Source: Paludibacteraceae bacterium
Lineage (GTDB): Bacteria; Bacteroidota; Bacteroidia; Bacteroidales; Paludibacteraceae
NCBI GenBank assembly: GCA_024401495.1
Contig: JAKSKW010000023.1
Coordinates: 1 to 23,482 of the forward strand
Reading direction: 5' to 3'
Length of the DNA stretch: 23,482 nt
Below, piece by piece: positions 1 through 7,808 of this stretch (the stretch's first letter is position 1; the number at the start of each line of letters is the position of its first letter). Made by a program: the position numbers and the translations under genes. The notes beneath the pieces were generated by a model. It saw nothing but the letters and a program-made list of their open reading frames with translations. It was not told the DNA's origin and did no database searches.

Positions 1-37
1 TTTCGTTTCGAGCAGCGTTCCTTCCCGAAAGCGAGTG

Positions 38-69
38 CAAAAGTATAGCGTTTTCCGGTCCTGTGCAAG
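38..69 (-). promoter_or_regulatory. Bacteroidetes-type promoter for a gene beyond the left edge
   Basis: Read on the minus strand there is CTTG (69-66), a 20-nt spacer and TACTTTTG (45-38), close to the Bacteroidetes consensus TTTG-N19-TAnnTTTG. It points out of the left edge, so it probably serves a gene that is not in the window. A 7-bp inverted repeat (TATAATC at 100-106, GATTATA at 111-117) lies just upstream and could be an operator, though that is only an inference. Confidence 0.5.
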
Positions 70-141
70 CGTTTCTGGAATTATTTTTTTAGAAATGTTT
101 ATAATCCGCTGATTATACGAAAATTAAATTTTACACGAAAA

Positions 142-188
142 CCGTGGGCTTACGCGCCACGGCTACACATCTTTCGTCACTACGTGAC
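142..188. repeat. Two small hairpins after the five-gene operon
   Basis: Two palindromes follow the last gene of the operon. CCGTGG (142-147) pairs with CCACGG (157-162), and GTCAC (176-180) pairs with GTGAC (184-188). On the minus strand the first hairpin is followed by TTTTCG, so it may help end the operon transcript. The first one also resembles intergenic REP-type palindromes of bacterial genomes. I cannot decide between terminator and REP from this single copy. Confidence 0.45.
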
Positions 189-202
189 TCTTCTCTCATA
201 TT

Positions 203-745
203 TTAATTTCCTGGAACGGAAAATTTCCGGGAATGGATCGGAAATTTATTTAGAGAACACGAATTTTCCAATTCCCTTATACATCCAGCCCAACCTGACT
301 GCTGATACACTGCCAACATATCTCGCAATCCTTGCCCATAGACTGGATCGGGATTCATCAGCATGCCACAAGCACACTTATAGCACCCTTCCGTCGCGAC
401 GTGCATCAAGAAGAGATAGGATCCGAGATTGCAAAAACCTTCATATTTGCTTGGCTCCACATCGTAATAGCCATGCTCAAATTGCCAGATATGCAGAAGC
501 TCATGTGCAAAGATCTCGCAAAACCTGGATGGCTTGACATTCCTCAACATGTTAACCACACCAAGCGTGCATGCCACTCCCTCCACATTTCTGCCATAGC
601 GCTTGGTCATCTCTTTTTTCGGCAACACATGCAACTCGATATGCCCTATCTCTCCCAATCCCTGGCTACGGTAGAATTCTCGCACGTATCCTATCAATTT
701 GATTGCTTTCTCTGCTGTGACTTTTCCTTGTTTCTGCTTAGGCAT
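203..745 (-). CDS. DA1-like zinc metallopeptidase, last gene of the kinase/VWA/PP2C/helicase operon
   Basis: This 180-residue protein carries a zinc-peptidase motif, HELLH at residues 81-85, followed by a Glu about 17 residues later in YEGFCNLGS (E102), and a C-terminal NPDPVYGQG segment. HExxH followed by E(E)GxC, then a DPVYG-type element, is the pattern of the DA1-like peptidase domain, known from plant DA1 proteins where it cuts protein substrates. There is no signal peptide, so it should act in the cytoplasm. A C-x-x-x-C pair (C122, C126) could bind another metal. Its start overlaps the helicase stop by 8 nt, which implies translational coupling. I infer that it is the proteolytic arm of the operon; its substrate is unknown. 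Confidence 0.8.
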   Translation of the reverse strand: MPKQKQGKVTAEKAIKLIGYVREFYRSQGLGEIGHIELHVLPKKEMTKRYGRNVEGVACTLGVVNMLRNVKPSRFCEIFAHELLHIWQFEHGYYDVEPSKYEGFCNLGSYLFLMHVATEGCYKCACGMLMNPDPVYGQGLRDMLAVYQQSGWAGCIRELENSCSLNKFPIHSRKFSVPGN

Positions 746-3700
746 ACAATGTTAAATCTCTAGGACGGAAAAGTCGCGGCATAAGATAGCCATGCTTCAC
801 CTTTCCCATATTATCCGTATAGATGATCAGATGGCCTCTACCTTTTGCCGACGCCAATCTTCTCATTCGATAGTCTCCGATATTATTGCCAAACTGTCCT
901 GATTTCCAGATTCCAAGCAAAATATTTCCTGTGATTATATATAGTGTCTCTCTGGCTTCCTTTGGACAAAGGCTGTCCCAGTTTCGGAAATTGACTCCTC
1001 GCAGACGGGGTTTCATAATATCCATTTGGGTTTGAGCCTTGATTATCTCGATTTTTTCGCACTGTGTCAACGGAAGTTCAATGCGACGTCGGCCATCATT
1101 CACCGCAAAGACAAGTTTGATATTTGAACGTGTGAGGCTGGAGTTGGTCGTTTTCACGCCAAGGAAGATACCGACCGATATGTAGTCGATCAGCTGACTG
1201 TCGGATATCTCACCGGCATTCAACGACAATGGCACTCCCACAGGCTGCCCTTTCTTAAAGAGTTTAAGTAAGTCACGCATATCCGCATAATCCTCATGGA
1301 TTTTTTTCTCCTGCTCCTGCATCTTGTCAAAGTTGTTGGCAGACTCATAAATCTGTTTAAGTCGCGACGGTGTATACGAGACCGATTCTGGATTGGACTC
1401 TATCTCATCTATCTTTGCCTGCGCCTCTTCTCGCAATTTCGTATAGCGATCACGCAATGCAATAATCTTACTGTATTCTGCCGATTCTGTGTTTTCAACG
1501 ACGTCGCTCGGATCAAACAACTGATTATAGATTTGCTTCATCTCTTTCGACGTCATCGGCTTACGAAGTATCTTGGCCTCTACCGTATCCAAATACGCTG
1601 GTTTGCCAAAGATCGACTCGCTATTCGGATTTCCGCTGGCAAACACTTCCCTGTTCTTCAACTCTGCCTCCAACGGTAGCACACTGACCTCCAACTCGTT
1701 CTCTCCGCTTTCGTTCAACTCATCGATGAGAGTTTTGTAGCGTCGCTCAACATCATCCAACACCTCTTCCTGAACAGACGATCGCAAGAACGCAAGATTA
1801 CGCATAAACTTAGCCACCATGCTCGATATGTCTCTGTAGTAGCCATTTTTCTCTCGTATATCGGACATCAAATCGAATAGTTCTGGATGGTCGTTCAAAT
1901 ATTCGTCGACGACGCGACTACCATACCCATTGATGATATCCACCACTCCCAAGTCGATCACATTACGCTGGTCTGCGCGGACAATGCTCGACAATGACCG
2001 CATCTTATGCTCCTGCATCATCATGAAGCGTCGCTCGGCAGCGATAGGTGAAGCCAATTTGATATAGGCACCACGTACCACCTGGCCTGTACGGTCGATA
2101 CGGCCCTGAAACTGTTCGGATAGGTCGGCACTCGCCTGCTCCTCAAGTGAGATCAACACTCTTTGTCGCTGATCGGCAAACGTCTCGCTGGCATGAAGCG
2201 AGATACCTGTGGCAGCCACTTTGTTGGCGATCAACACGTCGATTACACCGTCGTTGAAATCACGTGCGATCTTCTTCTTATCCTGCTTATCTCGTTTGAC
2301 TCGCATATATGGGCCACCCATCTTATAGTCGACACGGCTTTTTCGCTGCGTCATCTCCCCTACTTTATAGCCATGCTGCTCAATTCTGAAAACGAAGTGA
2401 TCAATAGGGCTGACAGGCAATCCGGTGATGGTGCTGTTGATACGGTTGATCAAGTATTCGTATGCGTCTTTCGGCTCTTTATTACCGGCGTCGTTCACCA
2501 ACGCTTTAATATCAAAGTGAAACTCATCGGCGAATTTCTGGGCTTTCTTCTTTTTGCCCTTGCGCTCCGTAGCCTCAAGTTTATAATGGAACATTGCGTT
2601 CAAGTTGCGACGCAAGATCTGAATAAACTCAAACGATTTCAACTCCTCTCCGACGTTGCACAAATAGTCGAGCTGAGACTCCATTGTGTGCTGGATCTCA
2701 ACCACTGGTTTTCTGCCCGACTTCAACACCTCAAGCGTAGTCTGGACTGCCAACTCTGTTTTGGTGGCGAGCAATAGTTGCTGTACCGTCGGCATAAAGC
2801 GTGAGGCAAAACTTTCCCTGATCACACGCATGGACTTCGCGTCGATCACCACATCATCCGGAATTTGAAGTGTCTTGCGAAGCTGGTCTTCGATGTCAAT
2901 ATTTTTCAAATATGGTTTGATAAACTTCACTTCAAAATCCTGCAAGTCCTGCACCACCTCAATGACGCGGTCGTAGGCCAAACGCATAGATGAGATTCTG
3001 ATATCATCTTTCTCAAATCTCAATTCACGTTGAATGTCGCTCATATCTCTTTCACGTCGGATCATACTGCCAGACGCAACAAGTCCTTTCGACAACTCCT
3101 CCTGCAAAATGATGCCTCCTGACTCCACAATGTCAATAAGATCCTCTGCTCCGATCCTCGACTCTGCAATGGCTGTCTTCAACGCATAAAGAGGCATCGT
3201 CGAACAGTTTTTGGCGTAGGTGGCGCTGGCAAATGTGACGCCACAAGCATCATTGACTGCCTGACGGAAAAATCGTCCCTGATTACTATCTGTGCCGGTG
3301 GCGTTATGGCTCTCGTCGAGAATAAGATAACTATCCTTGACAACATCCAACACGCATGACATCTTCCAGTTCTTCGTCTCATTGATCGACATCTGGCTAT
3401 AAGTGAGAGCCAAGAAATCATAGCCATCGGGAAGCTGATGGTTGACGCGGAAATACTCCATCTCAGATGCAGACGGAAGGTCGACGACGCAAACACCATC
3501 CGCATCTATCACTCGTGCCTCACGATCGCTGTTGAGGATAAATGGTCTCAACTGTCCGCAACCAATATCTTTAAGATCACGGTAGAGATCGCTGAACAAT
3601 ACACTCTTCTCCGTCACAAACACCGGCACCGAACACTGTAATAGTGCCCAATAGATAAGTGCTGCCAACTGTCGGCCTTTACCAATTCCCGTCGCATCGG

Positions 3701-4334
3701 AAAGGATGAAGCCCTGCCCCACTTGCATCTGACGTATTGCCATCGCCACTCCATCTATCTGTTCCGCAGCCAACACCTGCTGCACATGTTCCGGAGTGAA
3801 TTGCAATTCGTAGGCAAGGAAATCAACCAAACTGCCCTCTTCGTGGACAATACGGTTCAAATTACGGTTGACGGGTATAGCCATATTGGCAGGAATCATT
3901 GTGCCGATGGATTCAGATTCAGCAGCCGGTTTATACTCGACAATCTGCTGGCCAAGCTTCACCTCTGGAGCCGACTGACTTTGTGTTGCTCCTTTGTCGG
4001 AATGGAAGACAGGCATTTCTCCCCAACCAGCAGCATAAGCGATTGAGTTGAGGACATAAGAAGCCATAGCATCGGTGATAGAGTTGTCCTTGGCAAAATC
4101 AGTCGACACGAAAGCAGAGACCAAGTTGGAGATTTCTTCCTTCTCATGCGATTCCATCTGCAATAGTTGGCAGACAGTTCCGTCGGCTATCATTCCCCTT
4201 AGCACCAATCGGTTAGGGCGTTCCTTCCAGTTGGAGAATGCCAGCATGTCATCGCACATGCCACATAGATAGGGGTTGGCAAGCACCTGCACTCCTTGAT
4301 TATCGACGAGTTGTAAAAGTATTTCGTGAAGCAT
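738..4334 (-). CDS. Strawberry-notch-family superfamily II helicase
   Basis: A 1198-residue protein with the hallmarks of the Strawberry-notch (SNO) helicase family. Walker A is ATGIGKGRQ (about 214-222), where SNO proteins have AGVGKGR. The Walker B/DExH box is LILDESH (about 337-343). The second RecA lobe has VAATGISLHA (about 706-715), and motif VI is QFQGRIDRTGQ (about 741-751), which has the Q..GR..R arginine fingers. A long helical, charged region follows (about 850-1050) with likely coiled coil, then a basic C-terminal domain. Bacterial SNO proteins are often found on mobile elements, but their substrate is not settled; DNA or nucleoprotein remodelling is the reasonable guess. The gene starts 34 nt after the PP2C gene and overlaps the peptidase gene by 8 nt. 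No nuclease motif was seen. Confidence 0.9.
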   Translation of the reverse strand: MLHEILLQLVDNQGVQVLANPYLCGMCDDMLAFSNWKERPNRLVLRGMIADGTVCQLLQMESHEKEEISNLVSAFVSTDFAKDNSITDAMASYVLNSIAYAAGWGEMPVFHSDKGATQSQSAPEVKLGQQIVEYKPAAESESIGTMIPANMAIPVNRNLNRIVHEEGSLVDFLAYELQFTPEHVQQVLAAEQIDGVAMAIRQMQVGQGFILSDATGIGKGRQLAALIYWALLQCSVPVFVTEKSVLFSDLYRDLKDIGCGQLRPFILNSDREARVIDADGVCVVDLPSASEMEYFRVNHQLPDGYDFLALTYSQMSINETKNWKMSCVLDVVKDSYLILDESHNATGTDSNQGRFFRQAVNDACGVTFASATYAKNCSTMPLYALKTAIAESRIGAEDLIDIVESGGIILQEELSKGLVASGSMIRRERDMSDIQRELRFEKDDIRISSMRLAYDRVIEVVQDLQDFEVKFIKPYLKNIDIEDQLRKTLQIPDDVVIDAKSMRVIRESFASRFMPTVQQLLLATKTELAVQTTLEVLKSGRKPVVEIQHTMESQLDYLCNVGEELKSFEFIQILRRNLNAMFHYKLEATERKGKKKKAQKFADEFHFDIKALVNDAGNKEPKDAYEYLINRINSTITGLPVSPIDHFVFRIEQHGYKVGEMTQRKSRVDYKMGGPYMRVKRDKQDKKKIARDFNDGVIDVLIANKVAATGISLHASETFADQRQRVLISLEEQASADLSEQFQGRIDRTGQVVRGAYIKLASPIAAERRFMMMQEHKMRSLSSIVRADQRNVIDLGVVDIINGYGSRVVDEYLNDHPELFDLMSDIREKNGYYRDISSMVAKFMRNLAFLRSSVQEEVLDDVERRYKTLIDELNESGENELEVSVLPLEAELKNREVFASGNPNSESIFGKPAYLDTVEAKILRKPMTSKEMKQIYNQLFDPSDVVENTESAEYSKIIALRDRYTKLREEAQAKIDEIESNPESVSYTPSRLKQIYESANNFDKMQEQEKKIHEDYADMRDLLKLFKKGQPVGVPLSLNAGEISDSQLIDYISVGIFLGVKTTNSSLTRSNIKLVFAVNDGRRRIELPLTQCEKIEIIKAQTQMDIMKPRLRGVNFRNWDSLCPKEARETLYIITGNILLGIWKSGQFGNNIGDYRMRRLASAKGRGHLIIYTDNMGKVKHGYLMPRLFRPRDLTLYA

Positions 4335-4368
4335 CTGTTAAATTTAGATTGTCGAATAAAAAATATGA

Positions 4369-5154
4369 TCAGACGTTGACGACACAAGCGACGCTCATAT
4401 CGTCGTGGCTGCCAACCTCTGAATAGTGGTTCAACACCTGTGGCATCTGTCGCTCAACCGTCTTAATGCCATCTGTGATGATGGAATCGATCACATGCAT
4501 ATAGAATCGTTCCAATCCCTCACCATCTCCGAAAGTGTCGTCGATGCCATCCGAACCGAGGAAGACAAACGACGGCATATCATTCTCAAAATAGTGGTAG
4601 CGGAAACGTTCAGCTGCTCTGTCGGAGCAGAGGCTTGTGGTGACGTTGGCAAAACAATCGTCATCCCAAGGCACAGGTTGACGCCATGAGAATTCTCCAT
4701 CTTTATGGCATCTTACCAACAGTTTGCCATCTCCGATCTGGAAACCCAACGCATATTTGGGAGTCTGCAGATAGCCGATCAACGTGCAGCCATAGATTAG
4801 CAGATGGTCGTGAGTAAGCATGTCGACGGGGATGTTCAAATCGTAGGCGACACCCCTTTTCCACCCTTCCACGATGGAAGAAAAAAGTTGACGCAAACAT
4901 TCACCACGTTTCTCCTCGTCTGTCTGGCTGTCAAAATTCTGAGCGAAAGCCAACAAATATATCTGGGCGACCTCTGTAGCGAGCCAGCTCCCCACGTCGC
5001 TACGGTAGCAACGCTTGTCGCCATGTCCGTCGCTGACAAGAGCAATAGAGATACCTCTTTGTGCATCATACGACGCAAAAGAGGCATCTTGGCAAGGCAA
5101 TCCAGACTTGTAGTGGCTCGCACCACGTACTGATGTGCTGAATGTATAGGTCAT
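4369..5154 (-). CDS. PP2C-type protein phosphatase of a TerY-P triad
   Basis: This 261-residue protein has the metal-binding signatures of PPM/PP2C Ser/Thr phosphatases: GLPCQDA near the N-terminus (D23), VSDGHGD (D42, G43), FLGSDGIDD (D202) and a C-terminal HDDMS (D251, D252). Compared with typical PP2C proteins (about 240-300 residues) it is complete, and it has no membrane segment or fused sensor. The gene lies 15 nt after the VWA gene and 34 nt before the helicase. In TerY-P triads the phosphatase is thought to reverse phosphorylation by the partner kinase. Here the likely substrates are the VWA protein, the kinase or the helicase, which is inference from gene order. Confidence 0.9.
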   Translation of the reverse strand: MTYTFSTSVRGASHYKSGLPCQDASFASYDAQRGISIALVSDGHGDKRCYRSDVGSWLATEVAQIYLLAFAQNFDSQTDEEKRGECLRQLFSSIVEGWKRGVAYDLNIPVDMLTHDHLLIYGCTLIGYLQTPKYALGFQIGDGKLLVRCHKDGEFSWRQPVPWDDDCFANVTTSLCSDRAAERFRYHYFENDMPSFVFLGSDGIDDTFGDGEGLERFYMHVIDSIITDGIKTVERQMPQVLNHYSEVGSHDDMSVACVVNV

Positions 5155-5169
5155 AAAGTGATTCTCAGA

Positions 5170-5934
5170 TTAATCAAACTCATCAGGATCGATAGTGACA
5201 GCCACGGCACGAGCAGCGACGTCGATACCAGACACATTATCAAGCTCATCGTGTAGAGCCTCAGCAGTCTGCTCTGCCTTTGTCTTCACCTCGTCTCCAT
5301 TTGTCGACGTGGATGAACTCTGGCTGTTGATCATCGTAGAGGTTACGACCAAAGCCTTGATGCAAGTGCGTAGAGCCTCGACGTTGTGCACCTTGAACAC
5401 CATCTCATCAGTGCCTGTAAAATCAGACAACACCTTAGTGTCGGCATCGTTACCGATAGCCAGAGCAATCCTTGTGGCATGTCGGAACCAATTGTTTTCC
5501 TTCAACTTTGCCAATCCACCAGCGAAATTATCTGTTGGGGCACCGTCGCTCAAAAGGATACACACGGGAGCAAAACAGGCACTCGCACTTTTCATGAAAC
5601 CATGATGCAACGATAGTTTCTTTGACAACTCACAGCAAGCCTCACCCATAGGAGTCCAACCGTCGGCTGTCAAATCCTTCCACTCCATTGTGTTAGCGGC
5701 CACTGGCCCTTCATGCAACCACTTCACACAGTTGCCGAAACTCAACACTGCGAGCTTGATCTCAGCGTCGGCATTATTCTCACCAATCTCACGAATGATA
5801 GGAAGAGCATTACGCATACCATCATTAAGAGCAGCGATCTTCTCACCTGACATTGATGACGAGGTGTCACAAAGAAGGAATACAGTCAAATTGCGTCGTG
5901 CTGCTGGAGCAACTTCATAATCGGTTAAAGCCAT
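5170..5934 (-). CDS. TerY-like von Willebrand factor A (VWA) domain protein
   Basis: A 254-residue VWA protein. The metal-ion-dependent adhesion site is intact: DTSSS at residues 23-27 (DxSxS), the Thr in GWTPMGEA, and the Asp in LLSDGAPTDN. These are the features of TerY, the cytoplasmic VWA protein linked to tellurite-resistance and phosphorylation systems. The reading frame is open upstream to an ATG at 5982, but that would overlap the kinase gene and add an unrelated leader. The ATG at 5934 gives MALTDYEVAP, leaves a 23-nt gap and looks right for the family. The acidic C-terminus ends in DPDEFD. It probably acts as the assembly or sensing platform of the kinase/phosphatase pair encoded on either side. 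Confidence 0.88.
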   Translation of the reverse strand: MALTDYEVAPAARRNLTVFLLCDTSSSMSGEKIAALNDGMRNALPIIREIGENNADAEIKLAVLSFGNCVKWLHEGPVAANTMEWKDLTADGWTPMGEACCELSKKLSLHHGFMKSASACFAPVCILLSDGAPTDNFAGGLAKLKENNWFRHATRIALAIGNDADTKVLSDFTGTDEMVFKVHNVEALRTCIKALVVTSTMINSQSSSTSTNGDEVKTKAEQTAEALHDELDNVSGIDVAARAVAVTIDPDEFD

Positions 5935-5957
5935 ATCTTTTATTTTATAAGTTTTTA

Positions 5958-7292
5958 TTATTTTACTGAAACAATCTCCCAAACACCATTTGCATTCTGG
6001 ATTTTCAACCCTGCCTTCACCGGCATATACTCATGTCGCTGCAAAGAGACCTCCTTGCCCGACGGAGTTGTGATCTGCCAAACAGATTCCTCATAATTGC
6101 AAAGCAACAACATTCCATCATTATTACTGATGTTGACCTGGACAAGACCAGAGGCTCTGAACGCATTGTCGAAATAGACAAACGAACCAGGCAAAAGCGG
6201 AATAGCGCGTGAGCCTTTCACCAAGTAGAATTTAATCTCAACAGGTTTCTTGCAACGTGGAGCGATACAACGCTCAGTCTTGCCACTCAACGAGTTCAAG
6301 TAGCTGTACTGATTTCGTCCGACGAAAGTCTCATTTGTGCAGCAAGGGCATAGGACGAGCTGGTCGCGCACCATCATAAACTGAAATATCCACTCAAGCT
6401 CCGTCAAACGAGTCTGAGGCGAACGAAGTTTCTTCGCAGAAAACTCCTGTTTGAACAACTGCTTTAGAGAGTCGGGCCACATCGGCCAGAAAAGCAATAC
6501 ATTATTATGGACACCCTCCACAGGAGGATTCTTCTTCGAATCGTCGAAGATAAAGCAGAGATCCTCGCCAAAGAGTTTGCGCTCGATCTCCTCCGTCAAG
6601 CAAGGATGATTCAAGACGTTAGCCCCCTCAAACGGATGGTCGATGAAGAGATACATAAAGAGGATGACCGACAAAGAGAAACGGTCGCTGTAAGTGTCCG
6701 GTCTGCTTGCGCCGCTCACCACCTCTGGAGCCATATAGCGAGCCTTACCAGCGACGCCGGAATTTTCCCCGTTAGGAAAGACATTATCGTTGTCGCAGAT
6801 ATAGACCTGTCCAGTCTTAGGGTTGATGAAGAAACCACCGTCGTTCAAATCCTGATAGGAAAGGCCTCTGGCATGAAGTTGACGGAATGCCTCACACGTC
6901 TCGATGCAGGCGCGCAAGATAGCAGAGAAACTCTGGAAGCGCACCTTAGCCAAACGGAAATCGCTCAGTTCGTGGAATCCACTCGGACGAAGCTTCATCA
7001 GGTAGCCAGCGCTGCCAATCTGACGTCGGCATACAGCCTCCGGCCAGATGAAATGAGCCGAAGGGGCGCCTTCGTCAGCATTCTTGGTAAGATTGTCAAG
7101 AAACTCCTGAGACGGAGATTTCTTATACCATTTCAACGCCATTTCAGTATAATTGCAATGGATATCATGTGGACGTTCGGGGCAATCGACAAGATACACC
7201 CATCCCTGGGCACCCTCTCCCAATAGTTCTTTTACCCTCACTCGACGACCGTCAGTGAGCATGATCATCATTCCTTTAGACAATTGTCTCAT
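5958..7292 (-). CDS. TerY-P-type protein kinase with zinc ribbon, first gene of the operon
   Basis: A 444-residue protein with an N-terminal kinase fold. The glycine loop is LGEGAQGWVY (24-33), the ATP-binding Lys is in MALKW (K54), the catalytic loop is YQDLNDGG (Asp148), the metal-binding segment is CDNDNV (167-171) in place of DFG, and MAPE is at 187-190. Then come a zinc ribbon with CPCC (315-318) plus C342 and C347, and a C-terminal beta-rich domain. Kinase, zinc ribbon and a beta domain in this order, next to TerY-like and PP2C genes, is the TerY-P architecture. The position five residues after the catalytic Asp, usually a metal-binding Asn, is Gly here. The promoter at 7499-7529 leaves a leader of about 200 nt. 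Confidence 0.88.
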   Translation of the reverse strand: MRQLSKGMMIMLTDGRRVRVKELLGEGAQGWVYLVDCPERPHDIHCNYTEMALKWYKKSPSQEFLDNLTKNADEGAPSAHFIWPEAVCRRQIGSAGYLMKLRPSGFHELSDFRLAKVRFQSFSAILRACIETCEAFRQLHARGLSYQDLNDGGFFINPKTGQVYICDNDNVFPNGENSGVAGKARYMAPEVVSGASRPDTYSDRFSLSVILFMYLFIDHPFEGANVLNHPCLTEEIERKLFGEDLCFIFDDSKKNPPVEGVHNNVLLFWPMWPDSLKQLFKQEFSAKKLRSPQTRLTELEWIFQFMMVRDQLVLCPCCTNETFVGRNQYSYLNSLSGKTERCIAPRCKKPVEIKFYLVKGSRAIPLLPGSFVYFDNAFRASGLVQVNISNNDGMLLLCNYEESVWQITTPSGKEVSLQRHEYMPVKAGLKIQNANGVWEIVSVK

Positions 7293-7498
7293 AATCTTTT
7301 ATTTTTTTGACTGATCAAACAAATCCTCAATTTTTCAAACATTAAGGTTGAAACTCATCAAGGTCAGTTAAATCAAAATTGCGTGCAAAAGTATATGCAA
7401 GGTATGCAAAAACCGAGCACAGATTTCTAAAATTTATGTGAGATTGCTGAAATATTCATATTTTAAGGTCTGGTCAACAATACACAATAAATATAGCG

Positions 7499-7529
7499 CA
7501 AAAGTACAAAAAAGTAGAAACAAAGCAAA
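7499..7529 (-). promoter_or_regulatory. Promoter for the kinase/VWA/PP2C/helicase/peptidase operon
   Basis: On the minus strand, TTTG (7529-7526), exactly 19 nt, then TACTTTTG (7506-7499) is a full match to the Bacteroidetes consensus. Transcription should begin near 7492, leaving about 200 nt before the kinase ATG. A second TACTTTTG lies at 7393-7386, closer to the gene, but has no TTTG at the right distance. The TTTG touches the T-tract of the upstream terminator hairpin. Confidence 0.7.
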
Positions 7530-7557
7530 AAGACGCGGACAAAATTGCCCGCGTCTT
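7521..7557 (-). terminator. Intrinsic terminator just upstream of the operon promoter
   Basis: On the minus strand, AAGACGCGG (7557-7549) pairs with CCGCGTCTT (7538-7530) over a 10-nt loop and runs into TTTTGCTTTG. It is a second stop signal about 200 nt below the one after the WG-repeat gene, so either it insulates the operon or it ends a small transcript from 7558-7756. Confidence 0.7.
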
Positions 7558-7756
7558 CCACATTCATTAAGATACTAATTTTACTTATACAAACACAAAT
7601 TCCTCTATATAGTCTACTGACAATCAGTAGCATTATGCAATTTATATCGTTACGTGCAACAAATGTGCAACACAATTGTACCTACTTAGGAATTTAACGT
7701 GTAATTTTCCTGGTGCAAAAATACAAAAACGCCACAATCATTCTGCAAAATTTGAA
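7558..7756 (-). other. Intergenic stretch between two terminators; possible small RNA or insertion remnant
   Basis: No credible gene is seen here. A weak minus-strand promoter is possible (TTTG 7749-7746, 22 nt, TATTTTTG 7723-7716), which with the terminator at 7530-7557 would give an RNA of about 180 nt. The stretch also contains GTGCAACA twice, one helical turn apart (7654-7661 and 7665-7672), a small hairpin of CTACTGA and TCAGTAG (around 7614-7631), and a 14-bp match (7585-7598) to the end of ppnP. Each sign is weak by itself. Confidence 0.3.
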
Positions 7757-7785
7757 CAAAAAAATAGGACTACCAAGTAGCCCTA
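7757..7785 (-). terminator. Intrinsic terminator of the WG-repeat gene
   Basis: On the minus strand, TAGGGCTAC (7785-7777) pairs with GTAGTCCTA (7773-7765), with one wobble and a TTG loop, followed by a T-rich run. It begins about 24 nt after the stop codon of the WG-repeat lipoprotein gene. Confidence 0.75.
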
Positions 7786-7808
7786 AATAAAGTCATATCA
7801 CTCAAATA

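Noticed and set aside
2163..2777. A 204-residue plus-strand frame within the helicase gene
   Set aside because: It lies antisense inside the conserved helicase domain and has no family features.
6507..7226. A 239-residue plus-strand frame opposite the kinase gene
   Set aside because: The kinase motifs are clear on the minus strand; this frame is a shadow.
7463..7675. A 70-residue minus-strand open frame, rich in Cys, Phe and Leu
   Set aside because: It runs through the terminator hairpin at 7530-7557 and through the promoter at 7499-7529, and has no recognisable domain.
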